Assembly: GCF_019139675.1 (NCBI RefSeq)
Contig: NZ_CP077077.1
Span: 310,001-374,000, forward strand
DNA length: 64,000 nt
Source of the DNA: Pseudomonas maumuensis
Lineage (GTDB): Bacteria; Pseudomonadota; Gammaproteobacteria; Pseudomonadales; Pseudomonadaceae
Reading direction: 5' to 3'
Part shown: piece after piece, positions 51,724-62,971 of the stretch
Layout of the letters: the number at the start of each line of letters is the position of its first letter
Position numbering within the stretch: position 1 is the first letter of the stretch
Position numbers and translations under genes: made by a program
The notes under the pieces: model-generated
Database searches by the model: none
What the model was told of the DNA's origin: nothing
What the model saw: the letters and a program-made list of their open reading frames with translations, nothing else

Positions 51724-53661
51724 ATGCGCATCTGGCGGCGGAGCATTCAATGGCAATTGATCGCGAGCATGGGCGCCGCCCTGCTGGCGAGCATCCTGGT
51801 GGTGGTGGCGATCTACACGATGGCGCTCAACCGCCTCACCGAGCGCTACCTGGTGGACACGGCCTTGCCGGCCAGCATCGAAGCCATCCGCAACGATATC
51901 GAGCGCATGCTCGGCCGCCCGCTGGTGGCGGCTGCGGATATCGCCGGCAATACCCTCCTGCGTGACTGGCTGGCTGCCGGCGAAGACCCCGCTGCGTTAC
52001 CGGCGTTCATCGAGTACCTCGATGCCGCCAAACAGCGCAACCATGCTTTCACTACCCTGTTCGCCTCCACGGTGAGCGGCAACTACTACAACGAAAAAGG
52101 CCTGGACCGCACCCTCAGCCGCGCCAACCCCAAGGACAACTGGTTCTACGGCTACATCGACAGCGGCGCCGAACGCATGTTGAACATCGATATCGATGGC
52201 TCCACGGGGGAACTGGCGCTGTTCATCGACTATCGCGTGGAAAAGGCCGGTCAGCTGGTGGGCGTGGCAGGCATGGGCCTGCGCATGACCGAGCTGTCCA
52301 AGTTGATCCACGACTTCAGCTTCGGCGAGCACGGCAAGGTGTTCCTGGTGCGCAACGACGGGCTGATCCAGGTGCATCCCGACCAGCAGTTCAGCGGCAA
52401 GCGTCAACTTGCCGAGCAGCTGGACGTCGAGGCGGCGAAGGCTGTGCTGGTGGGCGGCGAGGGCCTGCGCAGCAGCCGTTTCCAACGTGATGGCGAGGAC
52501 TACCTGGCCTTGGGCTTGCCCTTGCGCGACCTGAACTGGACGCTGGTGGCCGAGGTGCCGGAAGCCGAGATCTACGCCCAGGCGCGCCAGGCCGTCTGGC
52601 AGACCTGCCTGATCGGCGGCGGCGTGGCGCTGATCTCGTTGTTGCTGGTGGTGCTGCTGGCGCGCGGTCTGGTGCGGCCAATCCGCCAGGTCACGGCGGC
52701 GCTGGTGCAGATCGGCGGTGGCGCGGGCGACCTCAGCCATCGCCTGGACGATACGCGCCAGGACGAACTGGGCGATCTGGCCCGGGGCTTCAACCGTTTC
52801 CTCGACAGCCAGCGCGGCCTGATCGGCGAAGTGCTGAACACCACCGAGCGCCTGCACCGGTCGGTGGAGCAGGTAACCCTGGTGGTAGACAACACCGCCG
52901 AGCGCTCGGGCCGCCAGCAGGAGATGACCGAGATGGTCGCCACCGCCGTGCATGAGATGGGCCTGACCGTCCAGGACATCGCCCAGAACGCCGGCTCCGC
53001 CGCCCACGCCTCGCAGTCGGCGCGGGATGAGGCGCTGCAGGCGCGGGAAGTGGTGCGCCGCTCCATCCACAATATCGAGGGTATGTCCGGCGAGATTGGG
53101 CGCGCCGCCGAGGCCGTGACCCAGTTGGCCGACGAGGTTGCCTCGATCGATGAAGTGCTGGCGGTGATCCGCAGCATCTCCGAGCAGACCAACCTGCTGG
53201 CGCTCAACGCCGCCATCGAGGCGGCGCGGGCCGGCGAGATGGGCCGGGGTTTCGCGGTTGTCGCCGATGAAGTGCGCACCTTGGCGCGGCGCACCCAGGT
53301 GTCCACCGACGAAGTGCAGCAGATGATCCAGCGCCTCAAGCACGGCGCCGGCATGGCGGTGGCGTCGATGCAGGCCGGGCAAACGGCCACCGGCAACGGG
53401 GTCGAGTCGAGCCAGCGTACCGGCACCTCGCTCGGTGCGATCACCGATCAGGTCGAGCGCATCAGCGGCATGAACGAGCAGGTGGCCACGGCCACCGAGG
53501 AGCAGTCGGCGGTGACCGAGGAGATCAACCGGACGGTGCAGGGGATTTCCGACCTGGCGCGGCAGACAGCCAGCGAAGTGCAGGGTTGCCGCGACGAGTG
53601 CCAGGCGCTGCGTGGGCTGGCCGATGACCTGGCGCGGCAGATGGGTGGCTTCCGCCTTTGA
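51724..53661 (+). CDS. mcpH: Methyl-accepting chemotaxis protein with dCache sensor, McpH-like
   Basis: This 645-residue chemoreceptor has TM1 near 10-32 and a large periplasmic domain of about 245 residues with two alpha/beta modules (dCache_1: [18 protein letters not shown] first pocket and [20 protein letters not shown] second module). TM2 ([20 protein letters not shown]), HAMP with [20 protein letters not shown], and the tip [20 protein letters not shown] follow. GGGGAG precedes the ATG. The locus between gbcAB and ltaE/glyA corresponds, as I remember it, to P. putida McpH, which recognises purines. The name therefore rests on position and domain type, not on ligand residues. Confidence 0.7.
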   Translation: MRIWRRSIQWQLIASMGAALLASILVVVAIYTMALNRLTERYLVDTALPASIEAIRNDIERMLGRPLVAAADIAGNTLLRDWLAAGEDPAALPAFIEYLDAAKQRNHAFTTLFASTVSGNYYNEKGLDRTLSRANPKDNWFYGYIDSGAERMLNIDIDGSTGELALFIDYRVEKAGQLVGVAGMGLRMTELSKLIHDFSFGEHGKVFLVRNDGLIQVHPDQQFSGKRQLAEQLDVEAAKAVLVGGEGLRSSRFQRDGEDYLALGLPLRDLNWTLVAEVPEAEIYAQARQAVWQTCLIGGGVALISLLLVVLLARGLVRPIRQVTAALVQIGGGAGDLSHRLDDTRQDELGDLARGFNRFLDSQRGLIGEVLNTTERLHRSVEQVTLVVDNTAERSGRQQEMTEMVATAVHEMGLTVQDIAQNAGSAAHASQSARDEALQAREVVRRSIHNIEGMSGEIGRAAEAVTQLADEVASIDEVLAVIRSISEQTNLLALNAAIEAARAGEMGRGFAVVADEVRTLARRTQVSTDEVQQMIQRLKHGAGMAVASMQAGQTATGNGVESSQRTGTSLGAITDQVERISGMNEQVATATEEQSAVTEEINRTVQGISDLARQTASEVQGCRDECQALRGLADDLARQMGGFRL

Positions 53662-53686
53662 ATCGCAGGCGAGCGCTTTGCGCTCG

Positions 53687-53757
53687 TTTCGCCGGCAAGT
53701 CGGCTCCCACAGGTGATCGCTTAACCCTGTGGGAGCCGGCTTGCCGGCGATGGCGGC
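53687..53757. repeat. REP pair between convergent genes
   Basis: TCGCCGGCAAGTCGGCTCCC near 53690 and GGGAGCCGGCTTGCCGGCGA near 53731 are inverted with a 20-bp spacer. They lie between the McpH-like gene and ltaE and probably act as a two-way transcript end. Confidence 0.85.
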
Positions 53758-53760
53758 CTG

Positions 53761-54801
53761 TCAGGCGTTGAAGATAGCGCGGATATCCGCCGCCAGCTCC
53801 CGCACGCGCGATTCCTGGGTATCCCACGAGCACATGAACCGTGCACCACCGCTACCGATGAAGGTATAGAAGCGCCAGCCTTTGTTGCGCAGCGCCTCCA
53901 GCGCATGTTCCGGCATCTGCAGGAATACCCCGTTGGCCTCCACCGGGAACATCAGCTCCACCCCCGGCAGGTCACTCACCAGCGACGCCAGCAGCTGCGC
54001 GCAGTGGTTGGCATGCCGGCCATGGCGCATCCAGGCGCCGTCTTCGAGCAGCCCGACCCACGGCGCCGACAAGAAGCGCATTTTCGAGGCCAGCTGCCCG
54101 GCCTGCTTGCAGCGGTAGTCGAAGTCCTCGGCCAGGTCGCGGTTGAAGAACAGGATCGCCTCGCCCACCGCCATGCCGTTCTTGGTGCCGCCGAAGCACA
54201 GCACATCGACGCCAGACTTCCAGGTCAGCTCGGCTGGCGAGCAGCCGAGGAAGGCGCAGGCGTTGGTGAAGCGTGCGCCGTCCATGTGCAGGTTCAGGCC
54301 CAGCTCCTTGCAGGTGGCGCTGATCGCCTTGAGCTCGTCGGGGCGGTAGACGGTGCCCACTTCGGTGGCCTGGGTGAGGGTCACCACCCGTGGCTTGGGG
54401 TAGTGGATGTCCTGGCGCTTGAGTGCTACTTCGCGGATCGACTCGGGGGTGAGCTTGCCGTTGACGCTAGGCGCGGTCAGCAGCTTGGAGCCGTTGGAGA
54501 AGAACTCCGGCGCGCCGCATTCGTCGGTCTCGACGTGGGCGGTCTCGGAGCAGATCACGCTGTGGTAGCTCTGGCACAGCGAGGCCAGGGCCAGGGAGTT
54601 GGCGGCGGTGCCGTTGAAGGCGAAGAACACTTCGCAGTCGGTCTCGAACAGCTTGCGGAAGTATTCCGAGGCGCGCTCGGTCCACTGGTCGTCGCCGTAG
54701 GCGCGTTCGTGGCCCTGGTTGGCCTTTTCCATGGCGGCCCAGGCTTCGGGGCAGATGCCGGAGTAGTTGTCGCTGGCGAATTGTTGGTTGTTGTCGGTCA
54801 T
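53761..54801 (-). CDS. ltaE: Low-specificity L-threonine aldolase
   Basis: This 346-residue PLP enzyme cleaves threonine/allo-threonine to glycine and acetaldehyde. SDNYSGICPEAWAAM is the N-terminal family motif, the PLP Lys lies in VLCFGGTKNGMAVGEA, and LGLNLHMDGARFTNACAFLG holds the cofactor Asp. AAGGA precedes the ATG. It is divergent from glyA, and both act on glycine, so it belongs functionally to the glycine/serine end of the betaine route. Confidence 0.92.
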   Translation of the reverse strand: MTDNNQQFASDNYSGICPEAWAAMEKANQGHERAYGDDQWTERASEYFRKLFETDCEVFFAFNGTAANSLALASLCQSYHSVICSETAHVETDECGAPEFFSNGSKLLTAPSVNGKLTPESIREVALKRQDIHYPKPRVVTLTQATEVGTVYRPDELKAISATCKELGLNLHMDGARFTNACAFLGCSPAELTWKSGVDVLCFGGTKNGMAVGEAILFFNRDLAEDFDYRCKQAGQLASKMRFLSAPWVGLLEDGAWMRHGRHANHCAQLLASLVSDLPGVELMFPVEANGVFLQMPEHALEALRNKGWRFYTFIGSGGARFMCSWDTQESRVRELAADIRAIFNA

Positions 54802-55120
54802 GACGCCTGTCCTTTTGTACGACGCAGGCACGCACTCTAAACCATCGATTTGGCGGTTGCCTATACAGGCCATCGCTATCCCTGTGGGAGCCGGCTTGCC
54901 GGCGATAGCGTCCGCCCATTCAGCGACGTTTCTGCGTCTGGCCCCATCGCCGGCAAGCCAGCTCCCACTGGGCTGTGTGGCGCTTGGGGTAGCAATGTCG
55001 TAAACGCGCCATTGCAAGGCGCGCGCAGGCATCTGTGCGCCCCGGCCCGGTCATACCATCGCTGCAAAGGGTGGGAAAACCCTCACCAGACAAGAAACGA
55101 TCGCTGCCGGGAGATACACG
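54802..55120. promoter_or_regulatory. Divergent ltaE-glyA region with REP pair and candidate GbdR site
   Basis: 319 bp hold an inverted REP pair (about 54880-54970) and then ATGTCGTAA at 54995-55003, identical to the 9-mer upstream of cbcX/sdaB at 20915. CGCGCC and GGCGCG around ATTGCAA form a small dyad directly after it. The glyA-sox operon is GbdR-dependent in P. aeruginosa, so ATGTCGTAA is a candidate half-site. Confidence 0.5.
54880..54970. repeat. REP pair upstream of glyA
   Basis: GGGAGCCGGCTTGCCGGCGA (54887) and TCGCCGGCAAGCCAGCTCCC (54948) are in inverted orientation, tail to tail relative to the other pairs. Confidence 0.85.
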
Positions 55121-56374
<1,254 letters not shown>

Positions 56375-56389
56375 GTGGAGCAGAACACC

Positions 56390-57640
56390 ATGCAACGTTA
56401 TTCGGGCTTCGGCCTCTTCAAGCACTCTCTCAGCCACCACGAGAACTGGCAGCGCATGTGGCGCACGCCAACGCCGAAGAAGGTCTACGACGTGGTCATC
56501 GTCGGCGGTGGCGGCCACGGCCTGGCCACCGCCTACTACCTGGCCAAGGAGCACGGCATCACCAATGTCGCGGTGATCGAGAAGGGCTACCTGGGCGGCG
56601 GCAACACCGCCCGCAACACCACCATCGTGCGTTCCAACTACCTTTGGGACGAGTCGGCTCATCTGTACGAGCATGCCATGAAGCTGTGGGAAGGCCTCTC
56701 GCAGGACATCAACTACAACGTGATGTTCTCCCAGCGCGGCGTCTACAACCTGTGCCACACCCTGCAGGACATCCGCGACTCCGAGCGCCGGGTCAACGCC
56801 AACCGCCTCAATGGTGTCGACGGCGAGCTGATCCGCACCGAACAGGTGGCGGCCGAGATCCCCTACCTGGACTGCTCGAAAAACACTCGCTACCCGATCC
56901 TCGGCGCCACCGTGCAACGACGTGGCGGCGTGGCTCGCCACGATGCCGTGGCCTGGGGCTTCGCCCGTGCCGCCGACGCCCTGGGCGTGGACCTGATCCA
57001 GCAGACCGAAGTGATCGGTTTCCGTAAGGAAAACGGCGCGGTGATCGGTGTCGAGACCAACAAAGGTTTCATCGGCGCCAAGCGCGTCGGCGTGGTCACC
57101 GCCGGTAACTCCGGGCACATGGCCAAGCTCGCCGGCTTCCGCCTGCCATTGGAATCGCATCCCCTGCAGGCACTTGTCTCGGAGCCGATCAAGCCGATCA
57201 TCGACAGCGTGATCATGTCCAACGCCGTGCATGGCTATATCAGCCAATCCGACAAGGGCGACCTGGTGATCGGTGCCGGTATCGACGGCTGGGTCGGCTA
57301 CGGCCAGCGCGGTTCGTACCCGGTCATCGAGCACACCCTGCAGGCGATCGTCGAGATGTTCCCGATCCTTTCCCGCGTACGCATGAATCGCCAGTGGGGC
57401 GGCATCGTCGACACCACCCCCGACGCCTGCCCGATCATCTCCAAGACCCCGGTGAAGAACATGTTCTTCAACTGCGGCTGGGGCACCGGCGGTTTCAAGG
57501 CCACCCCGGGCTCGGGCAACGTGTTCGCCGCGAGCCTGGCCAAGGGCGAGATGCACCCGCTGGCCGCGCCTTTCTCCATCGACCGTTTCTACAACGGTGC
57601 GCTGATCGACGAACACGGCGCCGCTGCCGTCGCCCACTGA
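56390..57640 (+). CDS. soxB: Sarcosine oxidase beta subunit
   Basis: This 416-residue subunit of heterotetrameric sarcosine oxidase has a dinucleotide loop [20 protein letters not shown] (35-54) and [16 protein letters not shown], whose H184 is the probable covalent FMN site. [17 protein letters not shown] is the substrate-side loop. It oxidises sarcosine to glycine. I start at 56390 with GGAG before ATG, 15 bp after the glyA stop. Confidence 0.94.
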   Translation: MQRYSGFGLFKHSLSHHENWQRMWRTPTPKKVYDVVIVGGGGHGLATAYYLAKEHGITNVAVIEKGYLGGGNTARNTTIVRSNYLWDESAHLYEHAMKLWEGLSQDINYNVMFSQRGVYNLCHTLQDIRDSERRVNANRLNGVDGELIRTEQVAAEIPYLDCSKNTRYPILGATVQRRGGVARHDAVAWGFARAADALGVDLIQQTEVIGFRKENGAVIGVETNKGFIGAKRVGVVTAGNSGHMAKLAGFRLPLESHPLQALVSEPIKPIIDSVIMSNAVHGYISQSDKGDLVIGAGIDGWVGYGQRGSYPVIEHTLQAIVEMFPILSRVRMNRQWGGIVDTTPDACPIISKTPVKNMFFNCGWGTGGFKATPGSGNVFAASLAKGEMHPLAAPFSIDRFYNGALIDEHGAAAVAH

Positions 57641-57656
57641 CCCGGAGACAACCGTC

Positions 57657-57992
57657 ATGTTGCAAATCTTCTGTCCCCACTGCGGCGAGCTGCGCTCCGA
57701 GGAAGAATTCCACGCGTCCGGCCAGGCGCATATCGCCCGCCCGCTGGACCCGAACGCCTGCTCCGACGAGGAGTGGGGCACCTACATGTTCTTCCGCGAC
57801 AACCCGCGTGGCATCCACCACGAGCTGTGGGATCACGTTGCCGGCTGCCGCCAGTACTTCAACATCACCCGCGACACCGTGACCTACGAGATTCTGGAAA
57901 CCTACAAGATCGGCGAGAAGCCTCAGGTCACCGCCGCCTCGAAACAGAGCAGCGCGCCAGCGACCGCCAAGGGCCAAGGGGAAAAAGTATGA
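57657..57992 (+). CDS. soxD: Sarcosine oxidase delta subunit
   Basis: This 111-residue subunit binds structural zinc. Ligands C6 and C9 (CPHCGELR) and H60/C64 (WDHVAGC) are all present. The C-terminal 20 residues are low-complexity Ala/Ser/Lys, as common in SoxD. CGGAGA precedes the ATG, and the stop overlaps the soxA start as ATGA. Confidence 0.93.
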   Translation: MLQIFCPHCGELRSEEEFHASGQAHIARPLDPNACSDEEWGTYMFFRDNPRGIHHELWDHVAGCRQYFNITRDTVTYEILETYKIGEKPQVTAASKQSSAPATAKGQGEKV

Positions 57993-60900
57993 GCCAGACC
58001 TATCGCCTCGCCAGCGGCGGCCGTATCGACCGCAGCAAGGTGCTGAACTTCACCTTCAACGGCAAGACCTACCAGGGCTATGCCGGCGACACCCTGGCCG
58101 CCGCGCTGCTGGCCAACGGCGTCGACATCGTCGGGCGCAGCTTCAAGTACTCGCGCCCACGCGGGATCATCGCCGCCGGTACCGAAGAGCCGAACGCGAT
58201 CCTGCAGATCGGCGCCAGCGAAGCCACCCAGATCCCCAACGTGCGCGCCACCCAGCAGGCCCTGTACGCAGGCCTGGTGGCCAGCAGCACCAACGGCTGG
58301 CCGAACGTCAACAACGACATGATGGGCATCATCGGCAAGGTCGGCGGCAACATGATGCCGCCGGGGTTCTACTACAAGACCTTCATGTACCCCAAGTCGT
58401 TCTGGATGACCTACGAGAAGTACATCCGCAAGGCCGCGGGCCTGGGCCGCGCGCCGCTGCAGAACGACCCGGACAGCTACGACTACATGAACCAGCACTG
58501 CGACGTGCTGATCGTCGGCGCCGGCCCCGCCGGCCTGGCCGCCGCGCTGGCTGCCGCCCGTAGCGGCGCCCGAGTGATTCTCGCCGATGAACAGGAAGAG
58601 TTCGGCGGCACCTTGCTCGATAGCCGTGAAACCCTCGACGGCAAACCGGCCGCCGATTGGGTCAGTGCGGTTGTGGCCGAGCTGGAAAGCCTGCCGGAAG
58701 TTACCCTGCTGCCGCGCAGCACGGTCAACGGCTACCACGACCACAACTTCCTCACCATCCACGAACGCCTCACCGACCATCTTGGTGACCGCGCCCCGAT
58801 CGGCCAGGTGCGCCAGCGCGTACACCGTGTGCGCGCCAACCGCGTGGTGCTGGCGGCTGGCGCCCATGAGCGCCCGCTGGTGTACGGCAATAACGACCTG
58901 CCGGGCAACATGCTCGCTGGCGCCGTGTCCACCTATGTGCGCCGCTATGGTGTGGCCCCAGGCCGTAAGCTGGTGCTGTCGACCAACAACGACCATGCCT
59001 ACCGCGCCGCGCTGGACTGGCACGATGCCGGCCTGCAGGTGGTGGCCATCGCCGATGCCCGCCACAATCCACGTGGTTCGCTGGTCGAGGAAGCGCGTGC
59101 CAAGGGCATCCGCATCCTCACCTCCAGCGCCGTGATCGAGGCCAAAGGCAGCAAGCACGTCACCGGCGCCCGTGTGGCCGCCATCGATGTGCAGGCGCAC
59201 AAGGTCACCAGCCCCGGTGAAACCCTCGACTGCGACCTGATCGCCACCTCCGGCGGCTACAGCCCGGTGGTACACCTTGCCTCGCACCTGGGCGGCCGCC
59301 CGGTCTGGCGTGAAGACATCCTCGGCTTCGTGCCGGGCGATGCCCCGCAGAAGCGTGTGTGCGTCGGTGGCGTGAACGGCGTCTACGCCCTCGGTGACGT
59401 GATCGCCGACGGTTTCGAAGGCGGTGTTCGCGCCGCCACCGAGGCCGGCTTCAAGGCCAGCGTCGGCACCTTGCCGAAAACCCTGGCGCGCAAGGAAGAG
59501 GCCACCGTGGCGCTGTTCCAGGTGCCCCACGATAAAGGCACCGCCCGTGCGCCGAAGCAGTTCGTCGACCAACAGAATGACGTCACCGCCGCGGCCATCG
59601 AGCTGGCCACCCGCGAAGGCTTCGAGTCGGTCGAGCACGTCAAGCGCTACACCGCGCTGGGCTTCGGCACCGACCAGGGCAAACTGGGCAACATCAATGG
59701 CCTGGCCATCGCCGCCCGTTCGCTGGGGATAGGCATCCCGGAAATGGGCACCACCATGTTCCGCCCCAACTACACGCCGGTGACCTTCGGCGCGGTAGCG
59801 GGCCGGCACTGCGGCCACCTGTTCGAGCCGGTGCGCTTCACCGCGCTGCATGCCTGGCACATCAAGAACGGCGCCGAGTTCGAGGACGTCGGCCAATGGA
59901 AGCGCCCGTGGTACTTCCCCAAGCCCGGCGAAGACATCCACGCCGCCGTGGCCCGCGAATGCAAGGCCGTGCGTGACAGCGTCGGCCTGCTGGACGCCTC
60001 GACCCTGGGCAAGATCGATATCCAGGGCCCGGACGCCCGCGAGTTCCTCAACCGCATCTACAGCAACGCCTGGACCAAGCTCGACGTGGGCAAGGCCCGC
60101 TACGGCCTGATGTGCAAGGAAGACGGCATGGTCTTCGACGACGGCGTGACCGCTTGCGTCGGCGACAACCATTTCATCATGACCACCACCACCGGCGGCG
60201 CAGCCCGCGTGCTGCAGTGGCTGGAGCTGTACCACCAGACCGAATGGCCGGAAATGAAGGTGTACTTCACCTCGGTCACCGACCACTGGGCGACCATGAC
60301 CCTGTCCGGCCCCAACAGCCGCAAGCTGTTGGCAGAGGTCAGCGACATCGACCTGGACAAGGACGGCTTCCCGTTCATGAGCTGGAAGGAAGGCCTGGTC
60401 GGCGGCGTGCCGGCGCGGGTGTTCCGCATCTCGTTCACCGGCGAGCTGTCGTACGAGATCAACGTGCAGGCCAACTACGCCATGGGCGTGCTGGAGCAGA
60501 TCGTCGAGGCGGGCAAAAAGTACAACCTGACCCCGTACGGCACCGAAACCATGCACGTGCTGCGTGCCGAGAAGGGCTTCATCATCGTCGGCCAGGACAC
60601 CGACGGCTCGATGACCCCGGACGACCTCAACATGAGCTGGTGCGTGGGCCGCAACAAGGCCTTCTCGTGGATCGGCCTGCGCGGCATGAACCGTGAAGAC
60701 ACCACCCGCGACAATCGCAAGCAGCTGGTGGGCCTCAAGCCTGTGGACCCGAACGTGTGGTTGCCGGAGGGCGCCCAGCTGGTGTTCGACCCCAAGCAGC
60801 CGATCCCGATGGACATGGTCGGCCACGTCACCTCCAGCTACGCGGCCAACTCCCTGGGCTATTCGTTCGCCATGGGCGTGGTCAAGGGCGGTCTCAAGCG

Positions 60901-61006
60901 CATGGGCGAGCGGGTGTATTCGCCGCAGGCCGATGGCAGCGTGATCGAGGCGGAAATCGTGTCCTCGGTGTTCTTCGATCCGAAGGGTGAGCGGCAGAAC
61001 GTTTGA
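57989..61006 (+). CDS. soxA: Sarcosine oxidase alpha subunit
   Basis: The 1005-residue large subunit begins with a ferredoxin-like fold (FTFNGKTYQGYAGDTLAAAL). A NAD-binding domain with VLIVGAGPAGLAAALAAARS follows, plus a second nucleotide stretch (YALGDVIADGFEGG). The C-terminal 400 residues are a GCV_T/aminomethyltransferase domain (DASTLGKIDIQGPDAREFLN) that uses THF to capture the methyl carbon as methylene-THF. It is thus the bridge from sarcosine to folate. The 4-bp overlap with soxD indicates coupled translation. A REP pair separates it from soxG. Confidence 0.95.
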   Translation: MSQTYRLASGGRIDRSKVLNFTFNGKTYQGYAGDTLAAALLANGVDIVGRSFKYSRPRGIIAAGTEEPNAILQIGASEATQIPNVRATQQALYAGLVASSTNGWPNVNNDMMGIIGKVGGNMMPPGFYYKTFMYPKSFWMTYEKYIRKAAGLGRAPLQNDPDSYDYMNQHCDVLIVGAGPAGLAAALAAARSGARVILADEQEEFGGTLLDSRETLDGKPAADWVSAVVAELESLPEVTLLPRSTVNGYHDHNFLTIHERLTDHLGDRAPIGQVRQRVHRVRANRVVLAAGAHERPLVYGNNDLPGNMLAGAVSTYVRRYGVAPGRKLVLSTNNDHAYRAALDWHDAGLQVVAIADARHNPRGSLVEEARAKGIRILTSSAVIEAKGSKHVTGARVAAIDVQAHKVTSPGETLDCDLIATSGGYSPVVHLASHLGGRPVWREDILGFVPGDAPQKRVCVGGVNGVYALGDVIADGFEGGVRAATEAGFKASVGTLPKTLARKEEATVALFQVPHDKGTARAPKQFVDQQNDVTAAAIELATREGFESVEHVKRYTALGFGTDQGKLGNINGLAIAARSLGIGIPEMGTTMFRPNYTPVTFGAVAGRHCGHLFEPVRFTALHAWHIKNGAEFEDVGQWKRPWYFPKPGEDIHAAVARECKAVRDSVGLLDASTLGKIDIQGPDAREFLNRIYSNAWTKLDVGKARYGLMCKEDGMVFDDGVTACVGDNHFIMTTTTGGAARVLQWLELYHQTEWPEMKVYFTSVTDHWATMTLSGPNSRKLLAEVSDIDLDKDGFPFMSWKEGLVGGVPARVFRISFTGELSYEINVQANYAMGVLEQIVEAGKKYNLTPYGTETMHVLRAEKGFIIVGQDTDGSMTPDDLNMSWCVGRNKAFSWIGLRGMNREDTTRDNRKQLVGLKPVDPNVWLPEGAQLVFDPKQPIPMDMVGHVTSSYAANSLGYSFAMGVVKGGLKRMGERVYSPQADGSVIEAEIVSSVFFDPKGERQNV

Positions 61007-61027
61007 TTCCGGGCCCTGTGGGTGCAG

Positions 61028-61125
61028 GCCAGGCCCTTCGCCGGCAAGCCGGCTCCCATAGGTTCGATGCAGTTCCTGAGGTCGACGCGGTCCCTGTGGG
61101 AGCTGGCTTGCCAGCGATGGGGCCA
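61028..61125. repeat. REP pair between soxA and soxG
   Basis: TCGCCGGCAAGCCGGCTCCC (61039) and GGGAGCTGGCTTGCCAGCGA (61098) are inverted. They interrupt the sox operon and may tune the relative amounts of the subunits. Confidence 0.85.
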
Positions 61126-61183
61126 GCGCATCCATCCAGTTGCTGCATCGCTTCGACGAACACGAATTCAAGGCAGGTAAGAA

Positions 61184-61816
61184 ATGAGCGCTATCAACGT
61201 CTTCCAGCAAAACCCCGGCGCCGACGCCAAGGCTCAGTCGCCACTGCACCACGCCGACCTGGCCAGCCTGGTCGGCAAGGGCCGCAAGAACGCAGGCGTG
61301 ACCCTGCGCGAAAAGAAATTCCTCGGCCACCTGACCCTGCGTGGCGACGGCCATGACCAGGCCTTCGCCGGCGGCGTGCACAAGGCCCTTGGCCTGGAGC
61401 TGCCGGTGGCCCTGACGGTGGTCGCCAACAATGAGATGTCGCTGCAGTGGGTCGGCCCGGACGAGTGGCTGCTGATCGTCCCCGGCGGCCAGGAGTTCAC
61501 TGTGGAGCAGAAGCTGCGCGATGCCCTCGACGGCCAGCACATCCAGGTGGTCAACGTCACCGGCGGGCAGACCCTGCTCGAGCTGCGCGGCCCCAACGTG
61601 CGCGACGTGCTGATGAAATCCACCAGCTATGATGTACACCCGAACAACTTCCCGGTCGGCAAGGCCGTCGGCACTGTGTTCGCCAAGTCGCAACTGGTGA
61701 TCCGCCGCACCGCCGAGGACACCTGGGAGTTGGTGATTCGCCGCAGCTTCTCCGACTACTGGTGGCTGTGGCTGCAGGACGCATCGGCCGAGTACGGCCT
61801 GGCCATCGAAGCCTAA
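61184..61816 (+). CDS. soxG: Sarcosine oxidase gamma subunit
   Basis: This 210-residue GCV_T-fold subunit includes LRGDGHDQAFAGGVHKALGL, LQWVGPDEWLLIVPGGQEF and VGTVFAKSQLVIRRTAEDTW as its typical segments. It completes the BDAG tetramer and packs near the folate domain of SoxA. The ATG follows GGTAAG. purU starts 11 bp downstream. Confidence 0.92.
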   Translation: MSAINVFQQNPGADAKAQSPLHHADLASLVGKGRKNAGVTLREKKFLGHLTLRGDGHDQAFAGGVHKALGLELPVALTVVANNEMSLQWVGPDEWLLIVPGGQEFTVEQKLRDALDGQHIQVVNVTGGQTLLELRGPNVRDVLMKSTSYDVHPNNFPVGKAVGTVFAKSQLVIRRTAEDTWELVIRRSFSDYWWLWLQDASAEYGLAIEA

Positions 61817-61827
61817 GGAGCAGCACC

Positions 61828-62685
61828 ATGAGTCGGGCACCGGACACCTGGATTCTCACCGCCGACTGCCCGAGCATGCTCGGCACGGTCGATGTGGTGA
61901 CGCGTCACCTCTACGAGCAGCGCTGCTACGTCACCGAGCACCACTCCTTCGATGACCGGCTTTCGGGGCGGTTCTTCATTCGTGTGGAGTTCCGCGCCGC
62001 GGACGGCTTCGACGAGGAGGGCTTCCGTGCCGGCCTCGCCGAACGCAGCGAAGCCTTCGGCATGGCCTTCGAGCTGACTGCGCCCAACCACCGCCCCAAG
62101 GTGGTGATCATGGTGTCCAAGGCCGACCATTGCCTGAACGACCTGCTGTACCGCCAGCGCATCGGCCAGTTGGCGATGGACGTGGTCGCGGTGGTGTCCA
62201 ACCATCCCGACCTGGAGCCCCTGGCGCACTGGCACAAGATTCCCTACTACCACTTCGCCCTCGACCCCAACGACAAGCCGGCGCAGGAGCGCAAGGTGCT
62301 GCAGGTGATCGAGGAGAGCGGCGCCGAACTCGTCATCCTCGCCCGCTACATGCAAGTGCTGTCGCCGGAGCTGTGCCGGCGGCTGGATGGTTGGGCGATC
62401 AACATTCACCACTCGCTGCTGCCTGGGTTCAAGGGCGCCAAGCCGTATCACCAGGCCTACAACAAGGGCGTGAAGATGGTCGGCGCCACCGCGCACTACA
62501 TCAACAACGACCTGGACGAAGGGCCGATCATCGCCCAGGGCGTGGAGGTGGTGGATCACAGCCACTACCCGGAAGACCTGATCGCCAAGGGGCGGGATAT
62601 CGAGTGCCTGACCCTGGCGCGGGCGGTCGGCTATCACATCGAACGGCGGGTGTTCCTCAACGCCAATCGCACGGTCGTGCTCTGA
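61828..62685 (+). CDS. purU: Formyltetrahydrofolate deformylase
   Basis: This 285-residue enzyme has an N-terminal ACT domain (TADCPSMLGTVDVVTRHLYE, about 8-85) and a formyltransferase-fold catalytic domain with VVIMVSKADHCLNDLLYR, WAINIHHSLLPGFKGAKPY (catalytic Asn/His) and DEGPIIAQGVEVVDHSHY (Asp). It hydrolyses 10-formyl-THF to formate and THF. This resets the folate pool loaded by SoxA. AAGGAG precedes the ATG. Confidence 0.94.
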   Translation: MSRAPDTWILTADCPSMLGTVDVVTRHLYEQRCYVTEHHSFDDRLSGRFFIRVEFRAADGFDEEGFRAGLAERSEAFGMAFELTAPNHRPKVVIMVSKADHCLNDLLYRQRIGQLAMDVVAVVSNHPDLEPLAHWHKIPYYHFALDPNDKPAQERKVLQVIEESGAELVILARYMQVLSPELCRRLDGWAINIHHSLLPGFKGAKPYHQAYNKGVKMVGATAHYINNDLDEGPIIAQGVEVVDHSHYPEDLIAKGRDIECLTLARAVGYHIERRVFLNANRTVVL

Positions 62686-62693
62686 TAGATCGC

Positions 62694-62800
62694 CGGGGCT
62701 GCTGCGCAGCCCTTTCGCTGGCAAGCCAGCTCCCACAGGTTCTGCGCGGACACTGTGGGAGCTGGCTTGTCGTGGCGACGAACCGCAGCGAATGGGCCGC
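62694..62800. repeat. REP pair between purU and fdhA
   Basis: TCGCTGGCAAGCCAGCTCCC (62718) and GGGAGCTGGCTTGTCGTGGC (62757) are inverted, with short GC hairpins (GGGGCTGC/GCAGCCC and GGGCCGC/GCGGCCC) outside them, as at the hisF-cbcV junction. They probably end the sox-purU transcript, leaving fdhA with its own promoter. Confidence 0.8.
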
Positions 62801-62971
62801 AAAGCGGCCCCAGGTTTTTGCGCCGCAAACAGGCATCCCCCTGTCGCATCCAGTCACCGCCCGATCCCCCATCAAGCCCACAATCCCTTCATTCCAGTAA
62901 CACAGGCCGCCCACGGAAAGGCGGCGCTTTCCACCACCGCTGCATAAATACAAATCAAGCGAGGTAAGAGC

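Noticed and set aside
57923..61840. Very long open frame antisense to soxA and soxG
   Set aside because: High-GC codon bias leaves the opposite strand open; the sense genes are unmistakable. The same applies to long antisense frames over the his genes (14352-17462), glyA-soxB (54920-57781) and dgcA (33060-35696).
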